Below the pieces are notes generated by a model. It did no database searches. It had not been told where the DNA came from and was given only the letters and a program-made list of their open reading frames with translations. Below, one piece after another: positions 25,164 to 33,351 of a DNA stretch of 64,000 nt. The position numbers were made by a program, and so were the translations under genes. This DNA comes from Thermoanaerobaculia bacterium (GTDB taxonomy: Bacteria; Acidobacteriota; Thermoanaerobaculia; Thermoanaerobaculales; Sulfomarinibacteraceae), in assembly GCA_027061805.1 (NCBI GenBank), contig JAMOWA010000047.1, positions 62,001 to 126,000 on the forward strand. Reading direction: 5' to 3'. Within the stretch, counting starts at the first letter, position 1. Every line of letters starts with the position of its first letter.

Positions 25164-26264
25164 TCAGGACTCCCTGGGGGTGCGCGGGACGGGGAAGTGG
25201 ATGACGTTCGAGCCCTCCGCGGCGCCCGGGTCACCCCCCGCGTCCTCGGTGAGGCGCGGGTTGGCCTCGGCGGCGAAGGACCGAAGGGCGAACTCGGGCT
25301 CCTGCGAGGCCACGAAGCTCCGGATCCGCCCCAGGGCGTTCCGCGAGGTGGAGGGGCTGGCGCCGGCGAGCCGGGCGAGCCCCGACGGGTCCGGGGGCTC
25401 TCCGTCGAGCTCCCGGACCGCGGACAGCAGCGCGGCCGCCCATGCGGCCGGAGCCAGGGGCCGGACGGTCTCGGCCTCCAGGAAGGCCCGCCACAGCCGG
25501 CGGGCCGCCAGGGTGCGGAGGGTGCCCTCGTCGGCACGGTGGGCCAGGTGCACGAGCTCCTCGTCCACCTCCGCAGCGGTCCCGTCCAGTGGCGTGGTGG
25601 TGCGTTTCCAGGACTCGGTCAGGCGGGCGCCGGCCCGGCGGCGGAGCCGTTCCCTCCGGATGGAGTGGTGGGTCCGCGCGAGCAGCTCGGAATCCGGGTG
25701 GTGAAGGAGGCCCTCGTCGAGAAGGTGCTCCGCCTCCGACCAGCGACCGGCCGAGGCCAGGAGGTTCGCGTGAAGGCCCACCCGGAAGACCTGCACGTCC
25801 GGGGCCTCGTCCTCTCCGGGCTCGAGCTCCTCCAGCACGTCCAGCGCCTCGGGTACCCGTCCCTGGTCGGCCAGCAGCATGGCCAGCTCCAGCGAGAGGT
25901 GCGTGGCGTCGGGGAAGAGGCTGCGGCCCAGCTCCAGCAGCTCCTCGGCCTCCTCCACCTCGCCCAGCTGGGTCAGGGCCTCGGCCATGAGGTAGCAGGC
26001 GTGGGACGATCCCTCCAGCTCCCAGGAGCGCGAGGCCGTGTCGGCGGCCCGCTCGGGGGTGCCCATGGAGAGCAGGGCCTGGGCCTTCCACAGCAGGAGC
26101 TGGGCCTCCAGGTGAGGATGGTCCGCGAGCTGGGGGAGGATCCGTTCGATCTCCACCACCACCTTGCGGTGGCGGCCCTCCCGGCTCCACCGGGCGCACC
26201 GGGCAACCGTCCGCTCCACGCGGGTTCCCAGGGTCTCGTCGCCGCCGCGCCGTGTCCGGCCCAT
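25164..26264 (-). CDS. TPR-repeat protein, cytoplasmic
   Basis: 366 aa with no signal peptide or membrane segment. Helical repeats of about 34 residues fill residues 20-210 (HLEAQLLLWKAQALLSMGTP, ACYLMAEALTQLGEVEEAEE, LSLELAMLLADQGRVPEALD), typical TPR scaffolds. The C-terminal ~150 residues are Ala/Arg-rich helices without a recognised domain, ending in a short basic/proline tail. No strong Shine-Dalgarno is visible before ATG 26264, so the start is the longest plausible one. In this position it may be the cytoplasmic partner of the coupled DUF4097 gene; inference only. Confidence 0.8.
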   Translation of the reverse strand: MGRTRRGGDETLGTRVERTVARCARWSREGRHRKVVVEIERILPQLADHPHLEAQLLLWKAQALLSMGTPERAADTASRSWELEGSSHACYLMAEALTQLGEVEEAEELLELGRSLFPDATHLSLELAMLLADQGRVPEALDVLEELEPGEDEAPDVQVFRVGLHANLLASAGRWSEAEHLLDEGLLHHPDSELLARTHHSIRRERLRRRAGARLTESWKRTTTPLDGTAAEVDEELVHLAHRADEGTLRTLAARRLWRAFLEAETVRPLAPAAWAAALLSAVRELDGEPPDPSGLARLAGASPSTSRNALGRIRSFVASQEPEFALRSFAAEANPRLTEDAGGDPGAAEGSNVIHFPVPRTPRES

Positions 26265-26409
26265 GGGTTCATGCTAGCCCGGCCGGGGGCCCCGGTCCAC
26301 CTCCCGGGACCCCGGCCCCCGCGGTCACACCACCGGTTTCTCCTCCCTCCTTGCAGAGCTCCGTTCCACGGCGACCGTTCCCGGCCCGTGGACCACGAGC
26401 CATGGCAGG

Positions 26410-27447
26410 TCAGTGGACGCCGGCGGAGGCTCCCGCTGTGGTGGCGGTGGTGGCGGCCACGATGACCGCGGCCTGCTGGGCCTCCAGCGCGGACCGCGCC
26501 GCCAGGAGGGCGGCGGCGGCGCTGGCGTCGTCCATGGCCCCGAGGACCTCGGTCTGGGCCACGAGGAACAGGCCCGTTGCGATGGAGAGCATCTGCTGCT
26601 CCCCGGTGGTGAAGGCACCGAAGAGGCGCTTCCCCCTGCTCGAGCGGGCCGCCTTGAGAAGGTCCCTGATGGAGATCACGCTCCGGACCGCATGCTCGGG
26701 ATCCTCGCCGGAGAGCGCCAGCAGCGAGGCCTCGTCGTAGAGCCCCCGGCCGGGGCGGATGCCCGCCCTCCGGGCGGCCTGCATCACGTGATCCAGGGTG
26801 GCCACGGCATCGATGCCGGACCACGGCCGGAGGGCCAGCAGCTGTGAGGCCAGCTGGAGCTGCTCGCCCCTCTTGTACCTCCGCCGGTGAAGCTCGCGGT
26901 AGATGGACTCCACCCGGACCGCGATGTCCTCCACGGGCTCGTCCCTGGTGGCGTGGAGGGCCGCCATGGGAAGGTCGTCGGAGCCGGTGAGCCAGCGGTG
27001 GTCCCTCTTCCACAGCTCCATGATCCGGGCCATGCGCTGCACCGTCGCCTCCCGGGGGACCTCCCCGTCGGAGGACAGGACCAGCAGGAAGGCCGCGATG
27101 AACGGCGAGTTGCCGGAACGGCCCAGCCCGTTGGACCTGAAGAGGCCGAGGGTCTCCTTCAACGCGGACACCCGGGCCTTCCCGTCGAGCTCCCGCCGGA
27201 CCAGGATGGCCGCCAGGACGAAGCGGAGCGATGTGGACAGGGGATCCCACCAGGAGCCGGCCTCCTTGAGGCGCTCCGCCTCCCTGTCAAGACGTTCGAC
27301 AGCGTCTGGAGGCTCCAGCGAGGTGAGGGGGAGCGCCGACAGGCGCAGGAAGACCGCCGATGTCCACCGGTGGGAGCTCTGGAGGTGATCCACGATCCGG
27401 CAGTACCGGGCCGTGTGGTCGCGGACGGCGGCGTCGAGCTCGGTCAT
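26410..27447 (-). CDS. DUF4003-family protein
   Basis: 345 aa, all-helical and soluble. The segments WDPLSTSLRFVLAAILVRRE, FIAAFLLVLSS and SALKETLGLFRSNGLGRSGN match the layout of the uncharacterised DUF4003 family (my recollection of the family pattern, not a search). The C terminus is Ala-rich. ATG 27447 has AGGAGG about 6 bases upstream. It lies directly downstream (49 bases) of the Ser/Thr kinase gene on the same strand, so it could be a substrate or partner. Function unknown. Confidence 0.75.
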   Translation of the reverse strand: MTELDAAVRDHTARYCRIVDHLQSSHRWTSAVFLRLSALPLTSLEPPDAVERLDREAERLKEAGSWWDPLSTSLRFVLAAILVRRELDGKARVSALKETLGLFRSNGLGRSGNSPFIAAFLLVLSSDGEVPREATVQRMARIMELWKRDHRWLTGSDDLPMAALHATRDEPVEDIAVRVESIYRELHRRRYKRGEQLQLASQLLALRPWSGIDAVATLDHVMQAARRAGIRPGRGLYDEASLLALSGEDPEHAVRSVISIRDLLKAARSSRGKRLFGAFTTGEQQMLSIATGLFLVAQTEVLGAMDDASAAAALLAARSALEAQQAAVIVAATTATTAGASAGVH

Positions 27448-27495
27448 GGTGTCCTCCTGCCCACACTACGGCCCGGGGCCCCGGGGGATTCCCCG

Positions 27496-29634
27496 TCATT
27501 CCATCGAACGGACCACGTCCACCACGGTGCCCGCCACCTTGCCGAGGGCCTGCTCCACCTTCGGCTCCACGTTGAGCGCCGTGTACTCCACGGTGGTGGT
27601 CCAGCGGGGCGCCACCGTCCGGGAGGTCTCCAGGTCGTAGACCACCAGGCTCACCCTGGAGCGCTGGGCCTCGTCGGGGTTGCCGCCGCCGTAGGTGCCG
27701 CGGGTCTCCCGGCGGCCTCCCCTCCAGGTGGTCTCCTCGGTGATGGTCGCCGCGCTGCCTCGCCCCATGTAGTTGAGCTCACGGCTGCCCAGGTGCTGGA
27801 CCCGGGCCAGGACCAGGGTCCGTGCCGTGCCGTGGAGCCTGGAGAGCAGGACGTTGGTGGGGACCTCCTCGCCGCTCTCCAGCATGTCGAGGACCCTGGG
27901 GACGTCCTCCACCATCACGAGGCCGGCACCGCCTGCGCCCAGCCGTTCCTGGAGGTACCGTTCCACCTCGCCCGCCAGGAGGGGCTCGCCCAGGGCCAGC
28001 ACGATGGTGCCCTCGGCCGGCGGGCGGGACGGGGCGGCGTGGCCCGTGGTGGTACGGCCAGCAGCTGCCGTGGAGGCTGCCGCCGGTGCCCCGGCGGCCG
28101 CAGACGGGCCACCGGCCGGACCGGATGCGCCGGCGGTCCGGCCCGGCGACTCCATGGCCCCGGGGGCGCCTCCCGAAGCCCGTCCGGGCCGCGGTTCCTT
28201 GCCACGGAGCTCTCCACCGGCGGTCTCCATGCCGGCGGATTCCTTGCCGCGGAGCTCCCCGACCTCGACGCCGCTGACGTCGGCGAAGCGCCCGGGCGCC
28301 GCCGAACCGTCACTCCCGGCCGCCAGGGCCTCCTCCAGGGGTGCCGCCTCCTCGGGGGCCGTCGTGGAGGCGTCCGCCTCGTGCGAGGTCTTCCCCCCGC
28401 CGAAGAGCCCCATCCTGAACGCCACGAAGCCGGCGCCTGCGGCTCCCGCCAGGAGGAGGAGCAGGACCAGGGCCACGGCAAGGCCGCCACGGCCGCGGCG
28501 GGGCTGCGCCGTGGCCGCCGGGGGTGCGGAGGTGCCGGCTGGCGGCTCCGCGGCAGGGGCCTCCTGCTGCGGGGCCGGAGGTGGCGGCGTGGGCGCCGCG
28601 GCGGCGGGCGGTGGTGGCGGGACCGCCCCGGTGGGGGGCACCGGGGGCACCACCTCGGTGGGCTCCGGCGGGGGCGGTGGGGCGCTCCCGGCTCCGGAGC
28701 CCCCCTCCACCAGGACCGTGGGGGTCAGGTTCAGGCTGGCCGCGTCGGGCTCGTCGGCGGGCCGGGCCCCGGAGGGAGGCCCGGACGGGGCGATCACGGG
28801 GATGCGGGCGGAGGCCCCCCGCTCCGTGAGCCACTCCCGCAGGTCGGACTCCAGCTCGCCGCAGGCCTGGTACCGCTCCTCCGGGTTCTTGGCCATCATC
28901 CTCGCCACGATGCCACGGAGGGTCTCGTCCACGTCGGGGTTGAGCTCGCGGACGTCGGGCGCCTCCACCTCCACGATCTTCCGCAGCAGTGCCAGCGGCG
29001 AGTCCGCGGAGAACGGCATGGTGCCGGCCAGCATCTCGAAGAAGGTGACGCCAAGGGAGTAGATGTCGGACCTGTGGTCCACCCCCTGGTCCATGCACTG
29101 CTCGGGCGAGAGGTAGCCCGGGGTGCCCATGAGCATGCCGGTGGCGGTGAGCCTGGTCTGGGCCTCGGGTGCCAGCGCCAGGCCGAAGTCCGCGATCTTC
29201 ACCAGCCCCTGCTCGTTCACCATGAGGTTCGCCGGCTTGATGTCACGGTGGATGATGCCCGCGGAGTGGGCCGCTCCCAGCCCGTTGGCGGCCTGGATGA
29301 CGATGGAGGCGGCCTCAACAGGGTCCAGGCGACCGTCCTTCCGGATCATGGTCTGGACGCTGGTGCCCGTGACGTACTCCATGACGAAGTAGGGGGTGCC
29401 CTCGTCCTCGCCGACGAAGTAGATCTGGACGATGTTGGGGTGGTTCAGGGCGGCCGCCGCACGGGCCTCCCGCATGAAGCGCTGCACGTAGTCACGATCC
29501 TCGGTGAGATGGCTCCCGAGGACCTTGATGGCCACGAAGCGGTTGAGGGACTCCTCGTGGGCCTTGTACACCACACCCATGCCGCCACGACCCAGCTCTC
29601 CGACGATGGTGTAGTGACCGATCCGTTCCTTCAT
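27496..29634 (-). CDS. Transmembrane Ser/Thr protein kinase
   Basis: 712 aa. The Hanks-type kinase occupies residues ~1-275: GELGRGGMGVVYKA (P-loop), VAIKVL (Lys), HRDIKPANLM (catalytic loop), KIADFGLA (DFG), GTPGYLSPEQ (activation loop). A Pro/Ala-rich juxtamembrane linker leads to one helix (LAVALVLLLLLAGAAGAGFVAF, near 390). The outer part has ~170 residues of Ala/Pro/Gly linker, then a C-terminal domain (TIVLALGEPLLAGEVERYL to the end), somewhat like lipoproteins of the TolB-N/CsgG type. All catalytic residues are present. ATG 29634 has GGAGG 8-9 bases upstream. The FHA-GGDEF protein at 10350 is a possible reader of its phosphothreonines. Confidence 0.95.
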   Translation of the reverse strand: MKERIGHYTIVGELGRGGMGVVYKAHEESLNRFVAIKVLGSHLTEDRDYVQRFMREARAAAALNHPNIVQIYFVGEDEGTPYFVMEYVTGTSVQTMIRKDGRLDPVEAASIVIQAANGLGAAHSAGIIHRDIKPANLMVNEQGLVKIADFGLALAPEAQTRLTATGMLMGTPGYLSPEQCMDQGVDHRSDIYSLGVTFFEMLAGTMPFSADSPLALLRKIVEVEAPDVRELNPDVDETLRGIVARMMAKNPEERYQACGELESDLREWLTERGASARIPVIAPSGPPSGARPADEPDAASLNLTPTVLVEGGSGAGSAPPPPPEPTEVVPPVPPTGAVPPPPPAAAAPTPPPPAPQQEAPAAEPPAGTSAPPAATAQPRRGRGGLAVALVLLLLLAGAAGAGFVAFRMGLFGGGKTSHEADASTTAPEEAAPLEEALAAGSDGSAAPGRFADVSGVEVGELRGKESAGMETAGGELRGKEPRPGRASGGAPGAMESPGRTAGASGPAGGPSAAAGAPAAASTAAAGRTTTGHAAPSRPPAEGTIVLALGEPLLAGEVERYLQERLGAGGAGLVMVEDVPRVLDMLESGEEVPTNVLLSRLHGTARTLVLARVQHLGSRELNYMGRGSAATITEETTWRGGRRETRGTYGGGNPDEAQRSRVSLVVYDLETSRTVAPRWTTTVEYTALNVEPKVEQALGKVAGTVVDVVRSME

Positions 29635-29764
29635 GGTTCCGTCCTCCAGTGTTGTTGCACCTGTGGGGGAATCGTATCACTTTCCGGGCATGGAGTGCTG
29701 GCACCGCCGGGCATGGAGTGCAGATCGGGGATCCCGGACGGTGCCGGAGCCGGGTGGTCCCGGG

Positions 29765-30835
29765 TCAGATCTGGTTCTTCTTGAACATGTCCCGGAGCTC
29801 CAGGAGGACCTTGGCGAAGTTGTTCTCCCTCAGGAGCTCCTGGAGCTCGTCCTTGGCCAGCCCGTTCTCCATCTTCTGGTAGACCCTGCCGATGATGTCG
29901 TAGAAGTCGGAGAGAGGTTTCAGGCCGAGCTCGGAGAAGTTGTCCTGGTACCACGAGTGGACACGGACCCGGTTCCAGATGGAAGGAGTGGGCGGAACTT
30001 CCGTGTTCCAGAGCTCCTCGGCCAGGGTGGTCACCTCGCGGTACAGGGCCCTGAGCACCGCGGTGTTGTCGCCGTGGTCCATGGCCTGCTCCACCGGGTG
30101 GTGGTGGTGACCTTCCTCCGTCCCGCCCGGACCCGAGGGGACGGGTTCGGCGTCCGCTTCCGGAGCCTCCGGCACGACCTCGCCGGTGGCGGTCTGCTGG
30201 CTCGGAGCGGGTTCCACTCGCGGGGGGGGGTGCATCTCGGAGATGGGAGTGGGTTCCTTCGTGCCCGGGGCCTTCTTCCTGTCTTCCTTCGAGTCGGCCT
30301 TTTCGGAGGGGGTCCCGGGCTCCGGGGCCGCGTTCTCTGGCGGCTCGGGTTCCCCGGGATCCTCGGGGACCATCTCCGCCTCGGGGATGCCTGGCTCGAT
30401 CTCCGCCATCAGGGCCTGCTGGAACCGGATGTGGAACGTGCCCAGGAAGGAGAGCTCGCTCTCGCTGACGGCGCGGGCCAGGGCCAGCTTCTCCCGCATC
30501 ACCTCGAGCTCGAGCAGGCGCGCGTGCAGGAGCGGGGGGCTGGGTGCCACGGTGCGCAGGTGGGGCACGAGGTCGCCGTCGTATTCGATGATCTCCAGGA
30601 GATCGCTGAAGGTGGCAAAGTCGATCAGCTGCTGGTACTCGCTCTCGTACCAGTCGATGGCCTTTTCCTTCTCCTTGCGTTCGATCAGACGGTCGAGAAC
30701 GCCGGGGGGAAGGCCCACCCGGAACCACTCGTTGCCGTGGCGCTTTTCCAGCTCGTCACGAACGGTGGTGCGCAGGTCTCCGAGTATCTGAGCCAGGATG
30801 CGGTAGGCATCGAGGTTCTGTTCCATGTCCAACAT
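29765..30835 (-). CDS. HEPN (Swt1-like) domain protein
   Basis: 356 aa, soluble. The N-terminal ~120 residues (ILGDLRTTVRDELEKRHGNE, then IDWYESEYQQLIDFATFSDL) resemble the Swt1-type HEPN domain. The middle (~150-240) is an acidic, proline-rich linker that contains a run of nine C residues in the coding strand (30222-30230). The C-terminal ~110 residues form another helical domain with WNRVRVHSWYQDNF. HEPN domains are often RNases or RNA binders; I cannot see a clean RxxxxH motif, so activity is uncertain. Start ATG 30835 is chosen because GGAGG ends 9 bases upstream; ATG 30844 would have zero spacing. Confidence 0.7.
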   Translation of the reverse strand: MLDMEQNLDAYRILAQILGDLRTTVRDELEKRHGNEWFRVGLPPGVLDRLIERKEKEKAIDWYESEYQQLIDFATFSDLLEIIEYDGDLVPHLRTVAPSPPLLHARLLELEVMREKLALARAVSESELSFLGTFHIRFQQALMAEIEPGIPEAEMVPEDPGEPEPPENAAPEPGTPSEKADSKEDRKKAPGTKEPTPISEMHPPPRVEPAPSQQTATGEVVPEAPEADAEPVPSGPGGTEEGHHHHPVEQAMDHGDNTAVLRALYREVTTLAEELWNTEVPPTPSIWNRVRVHSWYQDNFSELGLKPLSDFYDIIGRVYQKMENGLAKDELQELLRENNFAKVLLELRDMFKKNQI

Positions 30836-30972
30836 TGTGTTCATCCTCCGGCCTGGACATCGAATCTGGAGTGTCTTCTCACACTGCTCGCGAGCAATGT
30901 ACCACGGACACCCGGATGGCGCGAAACGGGGGCCGCGGGATGTCCGCGGCCCCCGTGGACAGGGCGGGAGGG

Positions 30973-32424
30973 TCAGTGGCGGCGGCTCCGCCGGGGCGTG
31001 GAGGGTGTTCCGGGACGGGTCCTGGAGGCAACACGGCGGCCGGCCGGGGCCGTCCGGGCCCCTGCAGCCGACGGGGTCCGGGTTCCGCGGGAAGTGGCCA
31101 CGGCGACCCGTCGCGACGTCCGTGGTGAGGCTCTCCGGGCCGTCGTGGTCCGGCCGGGGCGCGAGGGTGCAGGCCGTGTGACCGCCGTGGGCCGGGAGCG
31201 GCTGCCGGCGGAGAGGGAGAGGTGGGTTGCCGTGCGGCGGGACTGTGGCCGGACAGTCCGGGTTCCGGCGCCGCCCGTCCGTCCGGAGGCGCCCCTGCGG
31301 TCCCGGACGGTCGCCGCGGGGCGGGAGGAGGAGGGAAGGGGCGCGCCGGCCCGGCCGCTCCTCGGGCTCGTGTCACCACGGGTTCCACTCCAGCTGCCCC
31401 GGGGCCGGACCTGGGTCCTTCCGGTGAGGCCGGAGGGGCTGCCGTGCCGTGCGGACGAGCGACGGGAGATGGTCCGGGCGGGCGTGGCCGGACGCGAGGA
31501 AGTTCCGCCGTGGCCCGTGACCGGCACGACCCTGCCGCCGCGATCGAGGGTCCTGGAGATGGAGGGGGCCAGGCCCGAGCGGACCGCGGCGCGGGAGTAC
31601 CGCTCCACACTGCGGGCGACACCCTCGGGCCGGACCGCCCGCACGGTGCGGTCCCCCATTCGGACGCTCCGCTCGGCCACCGGGACGGTGCGGACGGGGG
31701 TCCCCGTGACCCGCTCGATGCGATCCCGGGCGGGGGGACCGCCCATCATGCGGACCGACCGGTGCGACAGTCCCCGGATCTCCGAGCCGGGGCGGGCCAC
31801 GGCGGCCACGTTCCGGGCGGTGAACCTGTTCCATTCCACGAAGTTGGCGTAGCGGGCGTCCCGCCAGCCGTCGCGGTACCCGTCGCCGTAGCCGTGGTCG
31901 TACCCCCGCCAGTAGGCCCGCTGCGCGTGGCTCCAGCCCGGAGGTGGTGCGGCGTACCAGCCCACGCAGGCTCCGTACGAGACCCAGGCCACGTTGGCGG
32001 GTGTGTAGACGTACCCGGGCTGCCAGACCCACCCGAAGGTGGTGAAGGCCCACGAGCCGTAGTGGTGGGGCACGTAGCCCCAGGGCTCGTAGGCGACCCA
32101 GGTCCATCCCATGGGCGTGTACACCCACCGGCCCCACGTGTAGGGCCGCCAGCCCGGGGCCACGTACGGTCTCCAGACCCTTCCGAGTCCTCCCACGTGG
32201 ACCCACTCGCCGTATCCCGCCAGGGTGGTCTCGAAGCTCAGCGAGAAGCCCGGCGAGCTCCATGCCGGCGAGTAGACGGGGTAGTCGCTGTACCCCAGTG
32301 AGAATGCGAAGCCTCCGCCCCCCACCGAGATGCCGAAGCTGACCCCGGCGGAAGCCGGTGCGGTGGGGACCATGGCGGCGGCCACGGCGGCGATGACGAT
32401 GACGAGGGGTGTCCGGTGTCCCAT
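30973..32424 (-). CDS. Exported DUF6600-like Tyr/Trp-repeat protein with basic tail
   Basis: 483 aa. After a signal peptide (VIVIAAVAAAMVPTAPASA), residues 60-175 repeat a Y/W-rich unit (GRVWRPYVAPGWRPYTWGRW, PWGYVPHHYGSWAFTTFGWV), the pattern seen in DUF6600-type secreted proteins of acidobacteria and myxobacteria. A segment with YGDGYRDGWRDARY follows. The last ~250 residues are Arg/Ser/Thr/Pro-rich, strongly basic and of low complexity. ATG 32424 has GGGAGGT 6 bases upstream. Envelope or nucleic-acid/polyanion binding is conceivable; no function is known. Confidence 0.82.
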   Translation of the reverse strand: MGHRTPLVIVIAAVAAAMVPTAPASAGVSFGISVGGGGFAFSLGYSDYPVYSPAWSSPGFSLSFETTLAGYGEWVHVGGLGRVWRPYVAPGWRPYTWGRWVYTPMGWTWVAYEPWGYVPHHYGSWAFTTFGWVWQPGYVYTPANVAWVSYGACVGWYAAPPPGWSHAQRAYWRGYDHGYGDGYRDGWRDARYANFVEWNRFTARNVAAVARPGSEIRGLSHRSVRMMGGPPARDRIERVTGTPVRTVPVAERSVRMGDRTVRAVRPEGVARSVERYSRAAVRSGLAPSISRTLDRGGRVVPVTGHGGTSSRPATPARTISRRSSARHGSPSGLTGRTQVRPRGSWSGTRGDTSPRSGRAGAPLPSSSRPAATVRDRRGASGRTGGAGTRTVRPQSRRTATHLSLSAGSRSRPTAVTRPAPSRPGRTTTARRASPRTSRRVAVATSRGTRTPSAAGARTAPAGRRVASRTRPGTPSTPRRSRRH

Positions 32425-32607
32425 GCTGACCTCCCGGGCCGCGTTCCGGTGCGGCCCGCCAGGGGTCACTGCAACCCCGGTGCCAGCGGTGGAGGAGCAC
32501 GGTCGATCCCCTGGAACACCCGGTTTCAGGGGGGTTGTGCCGTCGTGTCCTCCATGAGGTGGTCGTGGCGCTGCGTGGGGTGTCCCCTCTGGAGGACAGC
32601 TCTGTGC

Positions 32608-33351
32608 TCAGTCCCGGCGCTCCACCTCGCCGGTCATGGGGACGAAGCGGACAGGGATCACCGAGCGCTCGGAGAAGCCCTCGGGTGTCCTGGTGATGAC
32701 CTTGAGCTCCTGGTAGAAGGCCCCCACCGGGATCACCATGTGGCCCCCCACCGCGAGCTGGTCCAGCAGGGGCTCCGGGATCCGCTCCGGGGCCGCGGTC
32801 ACGATGATGCCGTCGAAGGGCGCCTCCTCCGGCCAGCCGGCGTAGCCGTCGCCGCAGCGCACGTGGACCGTGTGGTACCCGAGACTGTCGAGACGCCGTG
32901 CCGCCTCCTGGCAGAGGCGGGAGCGGATCTCGATGGTGAACACCTCCACCCCCATGGCCGCGAGGACGGCCGACTGGTACCCCGAACCCGTGCCGATCTC
33001 GAGCACGCGCTTTCCGGGGCCCACCTCCAGGAGCTCCGTCATCAGGGCCACGATGTAGGGCTGGGAGATGGTCTGGCTCTCGCCGATGGGCAGGGGCGAA
33101 TCGGCGTAGGCCTGGTTCCGGACGCCCTCCGGCACGAACTCGTGCCGGGGAACCTTCCGCATGGCCTCGAGGACGAGCGGGTCGTGAACCCCCCGGGCCT
33201 CGATCTGTGTCCGGACCATCCTCTCGCGGAGCGCCGCCCAGTCCGGAGTGTCCGCCGGGCTCGCCCCCCGGTCGAAGAAACCGCAGGCCGCCATGAGCAC
33301 CCCCAGTGCCAGGACCCCCACCGCAGGAACACGCCGACGGGGCTCCCTCAT
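32608..33351 (-). CDS. Exported lipoprotein form of protein-L-isoaspartate O-methyltransferase
   Basis: 247 aa. The core from residue ~45 is a standard PCMT: MVRTQIEARGV, RHEFVP, PLPIGESQTISQPYIVALM, the SAM-binding VLEIGTGSGYQ, and GDGYAGWPEEAPFDGIIVT. PCMT methylates isoaspartate in aged proteins. Here it is preceded by a lipoprotein signal (LALGVLMAACGFF, cysteine near residue 23), so it should be anchored in the periplasm, where SAM supply is unclear. ATG 33351 overlaps the stop of the amidohydrolase gene (ATGA), fixing the start. Both upstream partner and signal peptide argue for an envelope role. Confidence 0.93.
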   Translation of the reverse strand: MREPRRRVPAVGVLALGVLMAACGFFDRGASPADTPDWAALRERMVRTQIEARGVHDPLVLEAMRKVPRHEFVPEGVRNQAYADSPLPIGESQTISQPYIVALMTELLEVGPGKRVLEIGTGSGYQSAVLAAMGVEVFTIEIRSRLCQEAARRLDSLGYHTVHVRCGDGYAGWPEEAPFDGIIVTAAPERIPEPLLDQLAVGGHMVIPVGAFYQELKVITRTPEGFSERSVIPVRFVPMTGEVERRD

